Part shown: positions 7,722 to 16,763 of the stretch, one piece after another
How the letters are laid out: every line of letters starts with the position of its first letter
How positions within the stretch are numbered: the first letter of the stretch is position 1
Source: an uncultured Alphaproteobacteria bacterium
Lineage (GTDB): Bacteria; Pseudomonadota; Alphaproteobacteria; RF32; CAG-239
NCBI GenBank assembly: GCA_949493535.1
Contig: CASZWJ010000009.1
Location: 1 to 64,000 of the forward strand
DNA: 64,000 bases
Direction: 5' to 3'
Notes under the pieces: generated by a model
Told to the model about the DNA's origin: nothing
The model's database searches: none
The model's input: the letters and a program-made list of their open reading frames with translations, nothing else
Translations under genes and position numbers: made by a program

Positions 7722-9089
7722 CTATTTCTTTTCCAACGCGGCGACGATTTGTTCCGTTACTTTTTTGGCATCGCCATAAAGCATAATCGTGTTATCTGCA
7801 TAGAACAGCGGGTTTTCTACGCCGGAATAGCCTGTAGCCAATGAACGTTTGACAAAGAAAACGGTTTTGGCCTTTTCAACGTCCAGAACCGGCATGCCGT
7901 AAATCGGCGATGACGGATCCGTTTTGGCCAGCGGGTTGGTCACGTCGTTGGCACCGATTACATAAGCAACGTCAGCGGTTGCAAATTCGCGGTTAATGTC
8001 TTCCAGTTCAAAAACATCTTCGTAAGGCACATTGGCTTCCGCCAGCAAAACATTCATATGTCCGGGCATGCGTCCGGCAACCGGATGTATGGCATATTTG
8101 ACATCAACGCCGAATTTTTCATGCAGATCTTTTGCCATTTCTGCCAAAATATGCTGGGCTTGGGCAACGGCCATGCCGTATCCCGGAACGATAATGACTT
8201 TGTTGGCATTTTCCATGATGAAAGCGGCGTCTTCGGGGCTGCCCGATTTGGCGACTTTGTTTTCAGTTTCCCCGGAAGTCCGGGTTTTGGAATTATTTAC
8301 GCCGAAGCCTCCGAGCATAACGCCGGTTAACGAACGGTTCATGGCTTTGACCATGATATATGAGAGAATGGCTCCGCTGGCGCCGACGATTGCGCCGATA
8401 ATAATCAGCAGCGTGTTGTTTAATGAAAAACCGATGCCGACGGCAGCCCAGCCGGAATAAGCGTTAAGAATTGAAATAACGACCGGCATATCGGCGCCGC
8501 CAATCGGCAAAACCAGCAACAAGCCGAGCAAAACGGCCAGACCGGCCAGAATGTAAAACAGGCTATGACTGCCGTTCAGGCAAAAGACTATACAGACGGA
8601 AACAACGGCAACCGCCAAAGCCAGATTTAAAAGCTGTTGCCCCGGAAAGACGATTGCTTTGGCGGAGATCAGCCCCTGCAATTTGGCAAAAGCTACCATT
8701 GAGCCGGCAAAAGCAACGGCACCGATTAAAAGGCCGAGCGAGGTTTCCAAATAAGTTTGGGAGCCGGCAATTATTTCGGCTATCGCAATGAAAACGGCAG
8801 AAAGCCCGCCCAGTCCGTTAAAGGCGGCAACCATTTGCGGCAGAGAAGTCATCTTTACTTTCCAAGCGCTCAAGGTGCCGATGATACCGCCGGTTAAAAT
8901 AGCAAGAAAAGTCCAGCCGTATTCGGTGACCATCGGGGAATACATCGTTACCAGAATGGCAATTGCCATGCCGATCATGCCTAAGATGTTGCCGCGTCTG
9001 GCGGTTTCCGGCGAAGCAAGCCCGCGGATTGACAAAATGAGCAGGACAGCCGAAAGAAGATATGAAAAAGACAGAAAACCGCAGCTCAT
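7722..9089 (-). CDS. pntB: NAD(P) transhydrogenase subunit beta
   Basis: PntB carries the NADP(H)-binding domain III and part of the proton channel of the membrane transhydrogenase, which makes NADPH from NADH using proton-motive force. At 455 residues it has the normal size. The N-terminal 260 residues hold about nine hydrophobic helices. The C-terminal domain shows the NADP-site sequences IVPGYGMAVAQAQ, HPVAGRMPGHMNV and VIGANDVTNP. Its ATG shares one base with the stop codon of pntAB, so translation is coupled. This is the last gene of pntAA-pntAB-pntB. Confidence 0.97.
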   Translation of the reverse strand: MSCGFLSFSYLLSAVLLILSIRGLASPETARRGNILGMIGMAIAILVTMYSPMVTEYGWTFLAILTGGIIGTLSAWKVKMTSLPQMVAAFNGLGGLSAVFIAIAEIIAGSQTYLETSLGLLIGAVAFAGSMVAFAKLQGLISAKAIVFPGQQLLNLALAVAVVSVCIVFCLNGSHSLFYILAGLAVLLGLLLVLPIGGADMPVVISILNAYSGWAAVGIGFSLNNTLLIIIGAIVGASGAILSYIMVKAMNRSLTGVMLGGFGVNNSKTRTSGETENKVAKSGSPEDAAFIMENANKVIIVPGYGMAVAQAQHILAEMAKDLHEKFGVDVKYAIHPVAGRMPGHMNVLLAEANVPYEDVFELEDINREFATADVAYVIGANDVTNPLAKTDPSSPIYGMPVLDVEKAKTVFFVKRSLATGYSGVENPLFYADNTIMLYGDAKKVTEQIVAALEKK

Positions 9090-9400
9090 TATTTTGTCTC
9101 CCTGTTTTTATTTTCCGCTTGTTTTTTCTTTTTGAACATTAAAAGCATGCGATGTGACACGGCGAAGCCTCCGAAAATGTTGATTGCCGCCAAAACTACG
9201 GCAACCAGTCCCAATGCTTTCGGAAGATTCATAACATCTGTTCCGGCGGTAATCAGAGCGCCGAGAATAACAATTCCCGATATGGCGTTGGAAACGCTCA
9301 TTAACGGCGAATGCAGCGCCGGAGTAACGCCCCAAACGACATAGTAGCCGATGAAGCAGGCCAGCGTAAATATAGTCAAAAGAGTCCAGATATCTGTCAT
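9089..9400 (-). CDS. pntAB: NAD(P) transhydrogenase subunit alpha part 2 (membrane domain)
   Basis: This short subunit supplies the first membrane helices of the transhydrogenase channel. In many alphaproteobacteria the alpha chain is split into a soluble part and this part, as here. The chosen start gives 103 residues beginning MTDIW and makes an ATGA overlap with the pntAA stop; an earlier in-frame ATG 13 codons upstream would run into pntAA. Four hydrophobic stretches are visible (about 5-20, 35-48, 57-72, 75-90). The stop overlaps the pntB start by one base. Confidence 0.95.
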   Translation of the reverse strand: MTDIWTLLTIFTLACFIGYYVVWGVTPALHSPLMSVSNAISGIVILGALITAGTDVMNLPKALGLVAVVLAAINIFGGFAVSHRMLLMFKKKKQAENKNRETK

Positions 9401-10515
9401 TTTGCGGCTCCTGTCAGTTTTCCGTCTTGGCAGACGCAAGTTGCGCTTATTAATTCATCATGGAAGTTAAATACGAGTTCGCGGGATTCCGGATTATACA
9501 TCGGTGCAATAAAATTAAAAATATTTTTGGCAAAAAGCATACTGGCAGAATTGGGGACGGATGCTGCCAGATTGGAATTTCCGATAATCTTGATGCCGTT
9601 GATTTCAACCGTTTTTCCGTTTTCAGCCCCTTCGACATTGCCGCCGGCTGCTGCGGCCATATCTATAATGACGGAACCGTACGGCATTGTTTTAAGCATT
9701 TCTTTGCTGATAAGGCGCGGTGCCGGACGGCCGGGGATAAGGGCGGTCGTAATCGCAATATCGGTTGCTTTCAACTGTTCGGCAACGGCTTCATTCTGTT
9801 TTTTCTGATACTCTGCCGATGTTTCTTTGGCATAGCCGCCGTCTGTTTCAAAATTTTCTGCCGTTTTAACATTAAGAAAACGTCCGCCCAGAGATTCAAC
9901 CTGTTCTTTTACCTGAGGACGTACGTCAGAAGCATAAACCTGCGCGCCCAAGCGTTTGGCCGTGGCAATAGCCTGAAGCCCGGCAACGCCTGCGCCGAGA
10001 ACCAAAACCTTAGCAGGAGCTATTGTGCCGCCGGCCGTCATCATCATCGGAACTGCTTTGTCTAAGGCGGCTACCGCGTCAATAACCGCTTTATAGCCGG
10101 CAAGGTTGCTTTGCGAAGATAAAATATCCATTGACTGGGCGCGCGAAATGCGGGGAATTAAATCAAGCGCGAAGCATCTCAACCCGAGTTTTGCATAATC
10201 AGTGAGGCGCTCTTTGTATGCCAATGCCTGAAAATTGGCAATGATTGTCTGGCCTTTATGAAAAAGCTTGTCTTCTTCCGGCAACGGTGCCCAGATTTTG
10301 AAAATTATGTCGGCATTTTGGCAGGCCTCTTGTGCGGAAGATGTTATTGTTGCGCCTGCCGTTTCAAAATCGGCATTGCCGAATCCCGCCTGAAGTCCTG
10401 CATCTTGTTCTATCAGAACTTCGAAATCCCATTTTTTCAGGCGGCTGACAATATCGGGGCTTATGGCAATGCGCTTTTCTTCCGGCAGAGTTTCTTTAAT
10501 GACGGCAATTTTCAT
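9397..10515 (-). CDS. pntAA: NAD(P) transhydrogenase subunit alpha part 1 (NAD-binding)
   Basis: This 372-residue soluble subunit binds NAD(H) and passes hydride to PntB. It belongs to the alanine-dehydrogenase/PntA superfamily. Visible motifs are the N-terminal KETLPEEKRIAISPD, the Rossmann glycine loop VLVLGAGVAGLQAIATAKRLG (from about residue 167) and the late PGRPAPRL plus SVIIDMAAAAGGN segment. It ends with an ATGA overlap into pntAB. The gene is divergent from the chromate transporter pair, with a 94-base AT-rich promoter gap. Confidence 0.97.
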   Translation of the reverse strand: MKIAVIKETLPEEKRIAISPDIVSRLKKWDFEVLIEQDAGLQAGFGNADFETAGATITSSAQEACQNADIIFKIWAPLPEEDKLFHKGQTIIANFQALAYKERLTDYAKLGLRCFALDLIPRISRAQSMDILSSQSNLAGYKAVIDAVAALDKAVPMMMTAGGTIAPAKVLVLGAGVAGLQAIATAKRLGAQVYASDVRPQVKEQVESLGGRFLNVKTAENFETDGGYAKETSAEYQKKQNEAVAEQLKATDIAITTALIPGRPAPRLISKEMLKTMPYGSVIIDMAAAAGGNVEGAENGKTVEINGIKIIGNSNLAASVPNSASMLFAKNIFNFIAPMYNPESRELVFNFHDELISATCVCQDGKLTGAAK

Positions 10516-10609
10516 TTGAGCCTCTTTTATTAAACGTTTTTTTAAGATTATTCATAATTTATATTAATATAAGTTTTAGTCCGGCTGAAACAACGGGAGG
10601 CAGAAAAAA

Positions 10610-11164
10610 ATGAAAGATTTATGGGCGCTGTTCAACGTTTTTTTCAAAATCGGCTTGTTTACGTTCGGCGGCGGTTATGCCATGTTGCCGCTGCTTCAGG
10701 ACGAATTGGTCAAGCGCCGCAAATGGACGACTGATGCCGAGCTTTTGGATTATTATTCAATCGGCCAATGCACGCCCGGAATTATTGCCATAAATGTTGC
10801 GACTTTTATCGGTTATAAGCAAAAAGGGAAGCTGGGCGGCTGCGTGTCAACTTTCGGCATGGTGGCTCCGTCATTGATTATTATCAGCCTCATTGCCGGA
10901 CTGCTGGGAAAATATATGGAGAATCCTTGGCTCGGCCATGCTTTTGCCGGTATTCGCGTTGCCGTGACGGCTTTGATTGCCGATACGCTGATCGGTTTAT
11001 GGAAAAAGGGAATCGAGAATAAAAAAGGTTTTGCCATATTTTTGGCAAGCGTTGCACTTTTGTTTTGGTTTAAGCTTTCGGCTGTATGGATTGTTGTGCT
11101 GGCGGCTTTCGGCGGTTTGTTTCTTGACCGCTGCCGGATTGATTCAAAGGAGAGCAAAAAATGA
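10610..11164 (+). CDS. Chromate transporter family protein, first half
   Basis: This is one of two short CHR-family proteins encoded side by side. The 184-residue chain has the family signature FFKIGLFTFGGGYAMLPLL at 11-29, QCTPGIIAINVATFIGY in the middle, and four to six membrane spans. Short-chain CHR proteins act in pairs and export chromate or carry related oxyanions; the natural substrate in an anaerobe is unknown. The AGGCAG-type site lies before the ATG. Its last four bases overlap the start of the partner gene (ATGA), so both subunits are made together. Confidence 0.9.
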   Translation: MKDLWALFNVFFKIGLFTFGGGYAMLPLLQDELVKRRKWTTDAELLDYYSIGQCTPGIIAINVATFIGYKQKGKLGGCVSTFGMVAPSLIIISLIAGLLGKYMENPWLGHAFAGIRVAVTALIADTLIGLWKKGIENKKGFAIFLASVALLFWFKLSAVWIVVLAAFGGLFLDRCRIDSKESKK

Positions 11165-11679
11165 TTTATTGGCTGTTGTTTTTTGAATTTTTCAAAATCG
11201 GTTTGTTTGCGATTGGCGGCGGATTGGTTACCGTGCCGTTTCTCTTTGATTTGGCGGAGCATTATCCGTGGTTTAACGCCTCGGATTTGGCGGATATGAT
11301 TGCAATTTCCGAATCTACGCCGGGGCCGCTCGGAGTTAATATGGCGACTTTTGCCGGTTTTAAAGCCGCCGGCGTGTCAGGGGCTGTTACGGCAACTTTC
11401 GGTTTGGTTTTGCCTTCGGTTTTGATTATTATTGCGTTGTCGCGTTTATTAAAAAAGTTTCGCGATAATCCGCTTGTTTGCAGTATTCTTTCCGGAATCC
11501 GCCCGGCAGTCATCGCTTTGATTTTGTTTGCAGGGGTTGAGATAGCAAAGCTGGCGGTGGTTGATTGGAAAACGGCCGGAATATTTGTTTGTTTTTGGGC
11601 GGCAATCTATTTTTATAAAAAAAGCCCGATATTTTATATTGTCATTTCCGCGGTTATCGGCATGGCGCTGAAATTATAA
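11161..11679 (+). CDS. Chromate transporter family protein, second half
   Basis: This is the 172-residue partner of the upstream CHR protein. It repeats the family pattern FFKIGLFAIGGGLVTVPFL near residue 10 and ESTPGPLGVNMATFAGF near 55, with several membrane helices. The two proteins are related by ancient duplication and together equal one long-chain CHR transporter. Translation is coupled by a 4-base overlap. A terminator-like stem follows 15 bases after the stop codon. Confidence 0.9.
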   Translation: MIYWLLFFEFFKIGLFAIGGGLVTVPFLFDLAEHYPWFNASDLADMIAISESTPGPLGVNMATFAGFKAAGVSGAVTATFGLVLPSVLIIIALSRLLKKFRDNPLVCSILSGIRPAVIALILFAGVEIAKLAVVDWKTAGIFVCFWAAIYFYKKSPIFYIVISAVIGMALKL

Positions 11680-11684
11680 TGAGA

Positions 11685-11716
11685 AAAAAGAAAGCCTCTC
11701 AAACGAGAGGCTTTCT
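11685..11716. terminator. Bidirectional terminator between chromate pair and gapR
   Basis: AAGCCTCTC (from 11692) pairs with GAGAGGCTT across a 4-base loop. The stem has TTTCTTG on the plus side and, on the minus strand, a T-rich tail (complement of AAAAAAG). It sits between two convergent genes and can serve both. Confidence 0.85.
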
Positions 11717-11735
11717 TGTTAAGGGCAAGCTTCGG

Positions 11736-11996
11736 CTAAATATCCAGAGCTTTTTTGTAGGTTTCCAACAGATATTCCTGTTCGTCGCGGTCTGCGGCGT
11801 TCATTTTGCGCAGTTTGATAATGGTGCGCATGATTTTAACGTCAAAACCGGCTGATTTTGCTTCGGCATAAACATCGCGGATGTCTGAACCCAAAGCGGC
11901 TTTTTCTTCTTCCAAACGCTCAATACGTTCGATTAATGAACGCAATCTGTCTGCGGCAATGCCGCCAACTTCATTTTTGTTTTCCTCGTCGGACAT
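11736..11996 (-). CDS. gapR: GapR-family (DUF2312) nucleoid-associated protein
   Basis: This 86-residue cytosolic protein matches the DUF2312/GapR family, nearly confined to Alphaproteobacteria, which in Caulobacter binds overtwisted AT-rich DNA ahead of replication and transcription. The body reads LRSLIERIERLEEEKAALGSDI followed by VYAEAKSAGFDVKIMRTIIKLRK, the family's coiled-coil and DNA-binding helices. Length and order fit the family exactly. It stands alone, divergent from pyk and convergent with the chromate genes. It is a good marker for the class of the host. Confidence 0.93.
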   Translation of the reverse strand: MSDEENKNEVGGIAADRLRSLIERIERLEEEKAALGSDIRDVYAEAKSAGFDVKIMRTIIKLRKMNAADRDEQEYLLETYKKALDI

Positions 11997-12165
11997 TATT
12001 TTTCTCCAATTAGGGTTTATGATTTATTGCGCTGAGAATAGCAAGCCCGAAAATTTTTGACAAGCAAAATATTTTCTGCGCAAATCTTTCGGAAATAAGA
12101 TGTTTTTAACTTTTTTAGAGTTATATTGCTGACAATGAATAATTTAAATGATGAGAGGTATAAAT

Positions 12166-13590
12166 ATGCCGCAGAAAACTAAAACTAAAATTCTAGCCAC
12201 AATCGGGCCTTCTTCTTCAACCAAAGAGCAAATTGAAAAGCTGATTGATGCCGGCGCGGATGCTTTTCGCGTTAATTTCAGCCACGGAACGCATGAAGAA
12301 CACAAAGAGCGCGTTGCTTATATCCGCAAATTGGAAAAAGAAAAAGGACGCTATATTTCGATTTTGGCCGATATGCAGGGCCCCAAACTTCGGGTCGGCG
12401 ATTTTATCGGCTCCGGAGTCGATTTGAAAGAAGGGCAGAGATTCCGTTTGGATTTGAATCCGGCTCCCGGCAATGACCAAAGGGTTAATTTGCCGCACAA
12501 GGAAATTTTTGCCGCGCTCAAACCGGGAGACCGCCTGCTTTTAAATGACGGAAACATTGTTTTGAATGTTGACGAGTGCGGTACAGATTATGCTGATACG
12601 ACAGTTGTCGTTCCGGGATTTTTATCTGCGCATAAGGGCGTTAATCTGCCTAATACCCAGCTGCCGATTTCGGCAATCACCGAAAAAGACCGCGAGGATT
12701 TGAAGTTTGCGTTGAAACTCGGTGTTGATTGGATCGGTTTGTCTTTTGTTCAGACGGCCGAAGATGTCCGTGAGGCCCGCCGCCTGATCGGAGACAAAGC
12801 CTGGCTGATTACCAAGCTTGAAAAACCGAGCGCGATTGACGAGCTTGACGAGATTATCAAACTGTCTGATGCCGTTATGGTTGCCCGCGGCGATTTGGGT
12901 GTCGAATGTCCGGTTTATACGGTTCCGGTTTTGCAAAAACGCATTGTTTCCTGCTGCCGCAAATATGCCCGTCCGGTCATTGTTGCGACTCAAATGTTAG
13001 AATCGATGATTAATAATCCGACACCGACCCGTGCCGAAGTTTCCGATGTGGCGACTGCTGTTTATGATGGAGCTGATACTGTTATGCTTTCTGCCGAAAC
13101 GGCTGCCGGAAAATATCCGGTCGAAGCGGTTAAGATGATGAATAACATTATTCAGAATGTGGAAGCCGATCCGTTGTTTTATACTTTAATGCAAAAATCC
13201 CGTTTGCATCCCTGCTGCGGCAGCGAGGCAGATTCCATTACTTTTGCTGCCAGCGAAGTTGCTTGCGTATTAGACAGCGTTTCGGCAATCGTGACTTATT
13301 CGTCTTCCGGATTTACAACATTGTTAACCGCTCGCGAACGTCCGAATCTGCCGATTATCGCCATTACGCCGGAAGTTGAAGTCGCCCGCCGCATGGCTTT
13401 GGTCTGGGGGGTCAAAAGCTATTTAAATAAAGAGAGTTTCAAAAGCTTTGACAAAGCGGAAGAAGTTGCTGTTCAGGTTGCGAAGAAAAACGGTTTTGCC
13501 GAATCGGGAGACCATATTATCATAACGGCCGGCTTCCCCTTGAATACGAAGGGGCGGACGAATATGCTGCATACCGTCTACATTCCCTAA
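12166..13590 (+). CDS. pyk: Pyruvate kinase
   Basis: The enzyme converts phosphoenolpyruvate and ADP to pyruvate and ATP, the last step of glycolysis. The 474-residue protein opens with KTKILATIGPSS, and has the substrate-site segment ITKLEKPSAIDELDEI, MVARGDLGVE, the signature VATQMLESMI and AETAAGKYP. I chose the ATG at 12166 because GAGAGG lies about 8 bases before it; two earlier ATGs overlap that site. The stop codon forms the left edge of a long inverted-repeat element. A conventional terminator follows 240 bases later. Confidence 0.97.
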   Translation: MPQKTKTKILATIGPSSSTKEQIEKLIDAGADAFRVNFSHGTHEEHKERVAYIRKLEKEKGRYISILADMQGPKLRVGDFIGSGVDLKEGQRFRLDLNPAPGNDQRVNLPHKEIFAALKPGDRLLLNDGNIVLNVDECGTDYADTTVVVPGFLSAHKGVNLPNTQLPISAITEKDREDLKFALKLGVDWIGLSFVQTAEDVREARRLIGDKAWLITKLEKPSAIDELDEIIKLSDAVMVARGDLGVECPVYTVPVLQKRIVSCCRKYARPVIVATQMLESMINNPTPTRAEVSDVATAVYDGADTVMLSAETAAGKYPVEAVKMMNNIIQNVEADPLFYTLMQKSRLHPCCGSEADSITFAASEVACVLDSVSAIVTYSSSGFTTLLTARERPNLPIIAITPEVEVARRMALVWGVKSYLNKESFKSFDKAEEVAVQVAKKNGFAESGDHIIITAGFPLNTKGRTNMLHTVYIP

Positions 13591-13710
13591 AATCCGCATA
13601 ATGGCCGATTAGTGCGTTATCTGCGGTTTTGCGGCTCGTCATGTACTTTTTTGTACACTCGTTCGCCGCAAAACTTTGATGCCTGCTACTCGGTTCATTC
13701 TTCAGATTTT
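13589..13710 (+). repeat. Stop-codon-anchored long hairpin element, copy A (pyk)
   Basis: The element begins in the pyk stop codon. The outer arm starting AAAATC at 13589 pairs imperfectly with the arm ending GATTTT at 13710. An inner perfect 10 bp stem GTTTTGCGGC / GCCGCAAAAC encloses the apical hairpin TGTAC (13642-13646), six T, GTACA (13653-13657). The sequence TGCGTTATCTGC plus CGGCTC is shared with copies F1 and F2 at 54 kb. Confidence 0.8.
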
Positions 13711-13740
13711 ATATAATTTTGCAATATGTCTTTCATGTTA

Positions 13741-13790
13741 GGAATTTTTCCACTCGTGTAACAGGTTGTACATGTTGTTCAAAAATCCCG
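13741..13790 (-). repeat. Hairpin element copy A2, shorter and probably reversed
   Basis: GGAATTTTT and AAAAATCCC form a 9 bp stem (one G.U on one strand) around TGTAA-caggtt-GTACA. Read on the minus strand the apex is CATGTAC-N6-TTACAC, close to the family consensus with one mismatch. The outer arms are not clear. It lies 31 bases after copy A. Confidence 0.45.
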
Positions 13791-13833
13791 TCGCAGCAAA
13801 GGCTTTTGCCCAAAACATTGATGAATTAAAAAA

Positions 13834-13866
13834 AAGCACCATTTTCAATAAAGGGTGCTTTTTTTA
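13834..13866 (+). terminator. Intrinsic terminator downstream of pyk
   Basis: AAGCACC (13834-13840) pairs with GGTGCTT (13854-13860), followed by a run of T. It lies past both hairpin elements and stops any remaining pyk transcript. The 356 bases between pyk and rpmJ contain only the two elements and two terminators. Confidence 0.85.
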
Positions 13867-13890
13867 TACGGCGGAAACAGGGGTAATAAA

Positions 13891-13917
13891 AAAACCCGCC
13901 TGAAAACAGCGGGTTTT
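13891..13917 (-). terminator. Intrinsic terminator of rpmJ
   Basis: AAAACCCGC (13891-13899) pairs with GCGGGTTTT (13909-13917). On the minus strand the stem runs into a T tract. It lies 30 bases after the rpmJ stop. Confidence 0.85.
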
Positions 13918-13946
13918 AATCTTTTTCTAAAATGGTATTCAATAAA

Positions 13947-14072
13947 TTATCCCTGACGAGCTTTGAGTTTCGGGTTCTTTTTATTGATTACATAGACGCG
14001 GCCTTTACGACGAACGATTTTGCAGTCCTTATCGCGTACTTTTTTAGTTTTTAAAGAGCTGTAAACTTTCAT
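13947..14072 (-). CDS. rpmJ: 50S ribosomal protein L36
   Basis: The 41-residue product begins [19 protein letters not shown] and ends NPKLKARQG, the L36 family pattern with a basic body ([15 protein letters not shown]). The usual CxxC-H zinc ligands are replaced: only one Cys (residue 17) remains, which marks the zinc-free type of L36. GGAAG precedes the ATG. It is a single-gene unit with its own promoter and terminator. It was found directly from the sequence. Confidence 0.92.
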   Translation of the reverse strand: MKVYSSLKTKKVRDKDCKIVRRKGRVYVINKKNPKLKARQG

Positions 14073-14102
14073 TTTTCTTCCTTTTCATAAACAGTTGACC
14101 GC

Positions 14103-14131
14103 AACTTATGCTAAAACGCCGCCTTTGTCAA
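14103..14131 (-). promoter_or_regulatory. Sigma-70-type promoter of rpmJ
   Basis: On the minus strand a perfect TTGACA (complement of 14126-14131) is followed after 17 bases by TAAGTT (complement of 14103-14108). It lies about 30 bases before the rpmJ ATG. Confidence 0.55.
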
Positions 14132-14233
14132 CCATAATTTATATAATCGTGGTAAAAAAGTAAGATAGCTTTTGCTTTTTTCAGCTTTTTTTTATAACGT
14201 TGAAGCAATATTTTATAATCAAAGAGGTTTCTT

Positions 14234-14878
14234 ATGTCCGCAAAACGGTTGGTTATGGTTATACTCTTGTCGCTTGCAGCTTTTCCGGCAGCAGCGCAAA
14301 TGTCTTATATTGAAGAAATGCGCGCCTTGGGGAGCGTTTCCGGACAGGGTTTGGCGTGCAATGCCTCAAAATATGACAAATATGAAATGCTAGCGCGCGC
14401 TATTATGTTGACCAAAGCGCCCAGCCCCAAGATGCTGCAGGACGGCGTTTACGCTTATAATACAGCCAAAGCCGACAGTTATCTGGCCAAGCAACGGGAC
14501 GGCGGCTATCTTTGCGGCGAGATAACTGGATTATTTGACAATCAGGATATTTTCCGCATTACTTTATATGAAGACGGAACGCTTAAAATGCCAGACGGCA
14601 AAATCATTACCCCGAAGACACCTTATGATGCCAAGCAGATTTATAAAAGCGACAGTAAGCTTAAAGAGGATTTGAAAGAAGTTTATGCCGGCAGCGTTCA
14701 GAAAGCTCAAGGCAAAATGCGGGCGGCTCAGGCCAGTGCTCCGGTTTCAAACGCTGCGACCAATCGTCCGCTTCAGCTTCAGGCGGAACCGGCGGAGAGG
14801 CGCGCTGTGCGGCAGGCTCCGGTTGAAACGTATTCTGAGCCGTCAATCGGGCATATTTCCCGCCGTTCTTCCCGCTGA
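14234..14878 (+). CDS. Exported protein of unknown function
   Basis: I do not recognise this 214-residue protein. A signal peptide is clear (LVMVILLSLAAFPAAAQ, cleavage near residue 21). The mature part, about residues 22-150, has two Cys (near 42 and 94) that could form a disulfide. The C-terminal 60 residues are rich in Ala, Arg, Gln and Pro and look disordered. AGAGG stands before the ATG. It is probably periplasmic. It lies between divergent rpmJ and ettA without a shared operon. Confidence 0.75.
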   Translation: MSAKRLVMVILLSLAAFPAAAQMSYIEEMRALGSVSGQGLACNASKYDKYEMLARAIMLTKAPSPKMLQDGVYAYNTAKADSYLAKQRDGGYLCGEITGLFDNQDIFRITLYEDGTLKMPDGKIITPKTPYDAKQIYKSDSKLKEDLKEVYAGSVQKAQGKMRAAQASAPVSNAATNRPLQLQAEPAERRAVRQAPVETYSEPSIGHISRRSSR

Positions 14879-14899
14879 CAAAGCTTAAAATTTCCCGGC

Positions 14900-14927
14900 T
14901 TGCATAATTGAGATTTGTCTGTATACT
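14900..14927 (+). promoter_or_regulatory. Sigma-70-type promoter of ettA
   Basis: TTGCAT (14900-14905), a 16-base spacer and TATACT (14922-14927) precede the ettA start by 35 bases. Confidence 0.6.
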
Positions 14928-14962
14928 CTCTGCTAAGTTAATATATTCAGATGGAGATAAGA

Positions 14963-16642
14963 ATGGCCTCGTACCAATATGTGTTTGTTATGCAAAATTT
15001 AACCAAGGTTTTCCCCGGCGGCAAAGAGCTGTTTAAGGGAATTACCCTTTCTTTTCTGCCCGGCGCAAAAATCGGCGTTCTCGGCGTGAACGGTGCCGGT
15101 AAGTCAACTTTGTTAAAGATTATGGCTGGCGTTGATAAGGATTTTAACGGCGAAGCCTGGGCGGCAGAAGGCGTGAAAGTCGGTTATTTGGAACAGGAGC
15201 CAAAGCTTGATCCGTCTAAAAACGTTATGGAAAATATTATGGACGGTCTGGGCGAAACCCGCGATTTGCTCAAGCGTTTTGAAGAAGTATCCATGAAATT
15301 CGGCGAAGAAATGACCGATGACGAGATGAATGCGCTGATTGAAGAACAGGCCGAATTACAGGAAAAAATTGACGCCTGCAACGGTTGGGATTTGGAGCGT
15401 ACGATTGAAATTGCCATGGACGCGCTGCGCTGTCCGCCGGCCGATGCCGATGTGACCAAGCTTTCCGGCGGCGAAAAACGCCGTGTCGCTTTGTGCCGTC
15501 TGCTGTTGCAAAAACCTGACATGCTGCTGCTTGACGAACCGACCAACCATTTGGATGCCGAATCGGTTGCTTGGCTGGAAAAACATTTGCAGGATTATAA
15601 AGGCACCGTGGTTATGGTTACCCACGACCGTTACTTCCTTGATAACGTAACCGGTTGGATTTTGGAACTTGACCGCGGACAGGGCATTCCTTACGAGGGC
15701 AATTATTCTTCATGGCTGGAGCAGAAGCAAAAACGCTTGGAACAGGAAGCCCGCGAAGAAAATGCCCGCCAGAAGACTTTGGCAAATGAGTTGGAGTGGA
15801 TTCAAAAGAATCCGAAAGCCCGTCAGGCAAAATCAAAAGCGCGTATCAATGCTTATGACGAATTGTTGAATGCGGCGACCAAAGATAAGATAACTCAGGC
15901 TTATATTAATATTCCGATGAACGAGCGTTTGGGCGATTTGGTGATTGAAGCCAATAATATTTCCAAAGCCTATGGCGACAAGGTTTTGATTGATGATTTG
16001 TCGTTTAAGATTCCGAAGGGCGCCATTGTCGGCATTATCGGTCCGAACGGTGCCGGCAAGACGACGTTATTCCGTATGATTACCGGTCAGGAGCAGCCGG
16101 ATTCCGGTTCAATCCGTCTGGGCGATACGGTCGATTTGGGATATGTTGACCAATCCAGAGACAGTTTGGATCCCAATAAGAATGTGTGGGAAGAAATTTC
16201 TGACGGTTTGGATATGTTGGAGCTTGGCAAAAAAACTATTCCGTCACGCGCTTATGTCGGCCAATTTAACTTCAAGGGCGGGGACCAGCAAAAGAAAGTC
16301 GGACAGCTTTCTGGAGGCGAGCGCAACCGCGTTCATATGGCAAAAATGCTGAAAAAAGGCGGTAATGTGATTTTGCTTGACGAGCCGACCAATGATTTGG
16401 ACGTTGATACGCTGCGTTCATTGGAAGAAGGCATTATGGCTTATCCGGGCTGCGTTTTGGTCACTTCACACGACCGTTGGTTCTTAGACCGTTTGGCAAC
16501 GCATATTCTGGCCTATGAAGGAGATGGGCATGTCGAGTGGTTTGAAGGAAACTTTGAAGAATATGAAAAAGACAAACGCCGCCGTTTGGGTGACGAAGCC
16601 TGCAATCCGCACCGCATGCGTTATAAAAAACTGGAACGCTAA
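14963..16642 (+). CDS. ettA: Energy-dependent translational throttle protein EttA (ABC-F)
   Basis: EttA binds the ribosomal E site and gates the first peptide bond according to ATP level. The 559-residue chain has two ABC domains with no membrane part. Domain 1 has [12 protein letters not shown] and [15 protein letters not shown] with [11 protein letters not shown]. The linker (about 245-320) is the charged P-site-interaction motif. Domain 2 has [27 protein letters not shown] and [10 protein letters not shown]. Length matches E. coli EttA closely. The start beginning MASYQY was chosen because GGAG lies 6 bases ahead; an upstream ATG overlaps that site. Confidence 0.95.
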   Translation: MASYQYVFVMQNLTKVFPGGKELFKGITLSFLPGAKIGVLGVNGAGKSTLLKIMAGVDKDFNGEAWAAEGVKVGYLEQEPKLDPSKNVMENIMDGLGETRDLLKRFEEVSMKFGEEMTDDEMNALIEEQAELQEKIDACNGWDLERTIEIAMDALRCPPADADVTKLSGGEKRRVALCRLLLQKPDMLLLDEPTNHLDAESVAWLEKHLQDYKGTVVMVTHDRYFLDNVTGWILELDRGQGIPYEGNYSSWLEQKQKRLEQEAREENARQKTLANELEWIQKNPKARQAKSKARINAYDELLNAATKDKITQAYINIPMNERLGDLVIEANNISKAYGDKVLIDDLSFKIPKGAIVGIIGPNGAGKTTLFRMITGQEQPDSGSIRLGDTVDLGYVDQSRDSLDPNKNVWEEISDGLDMLELGKKTIPSRAYVGQFNFKGGDQQKKVGQLSGGERNRVHMAKMLKKGGNVILLDEPTNDLDVDTLRSLEEGIMAYPGCVLVTSHDRWFLDRLATHILAYEGDGHVEWFEGNFEEYEKDKRRRLGDEACNPHRMRYKKLER

Positions 16643-16650
16643 ACTTAACG

Positions 16651-16676
16651 GGAAGCCTGAAACGGCTTCCTTTTTT
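16651..16676 (+). terminator. Intrinsic terminator of ettA
   Basis: GGAAGCC (16651-16657) and GGCTTCC (16664-16670) form a 7 bp stem with a 6-base loop, followed by six T. Confidence 0.9.
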
Positions 16677-16763
16677 GTTGGGAATAAAAATGAAAAGCCC
16701 GATACTTTAAATCGTTTTGCCAAAGCTTATATTAATGATTGTCGTTTTTATAAGGAGAAACAT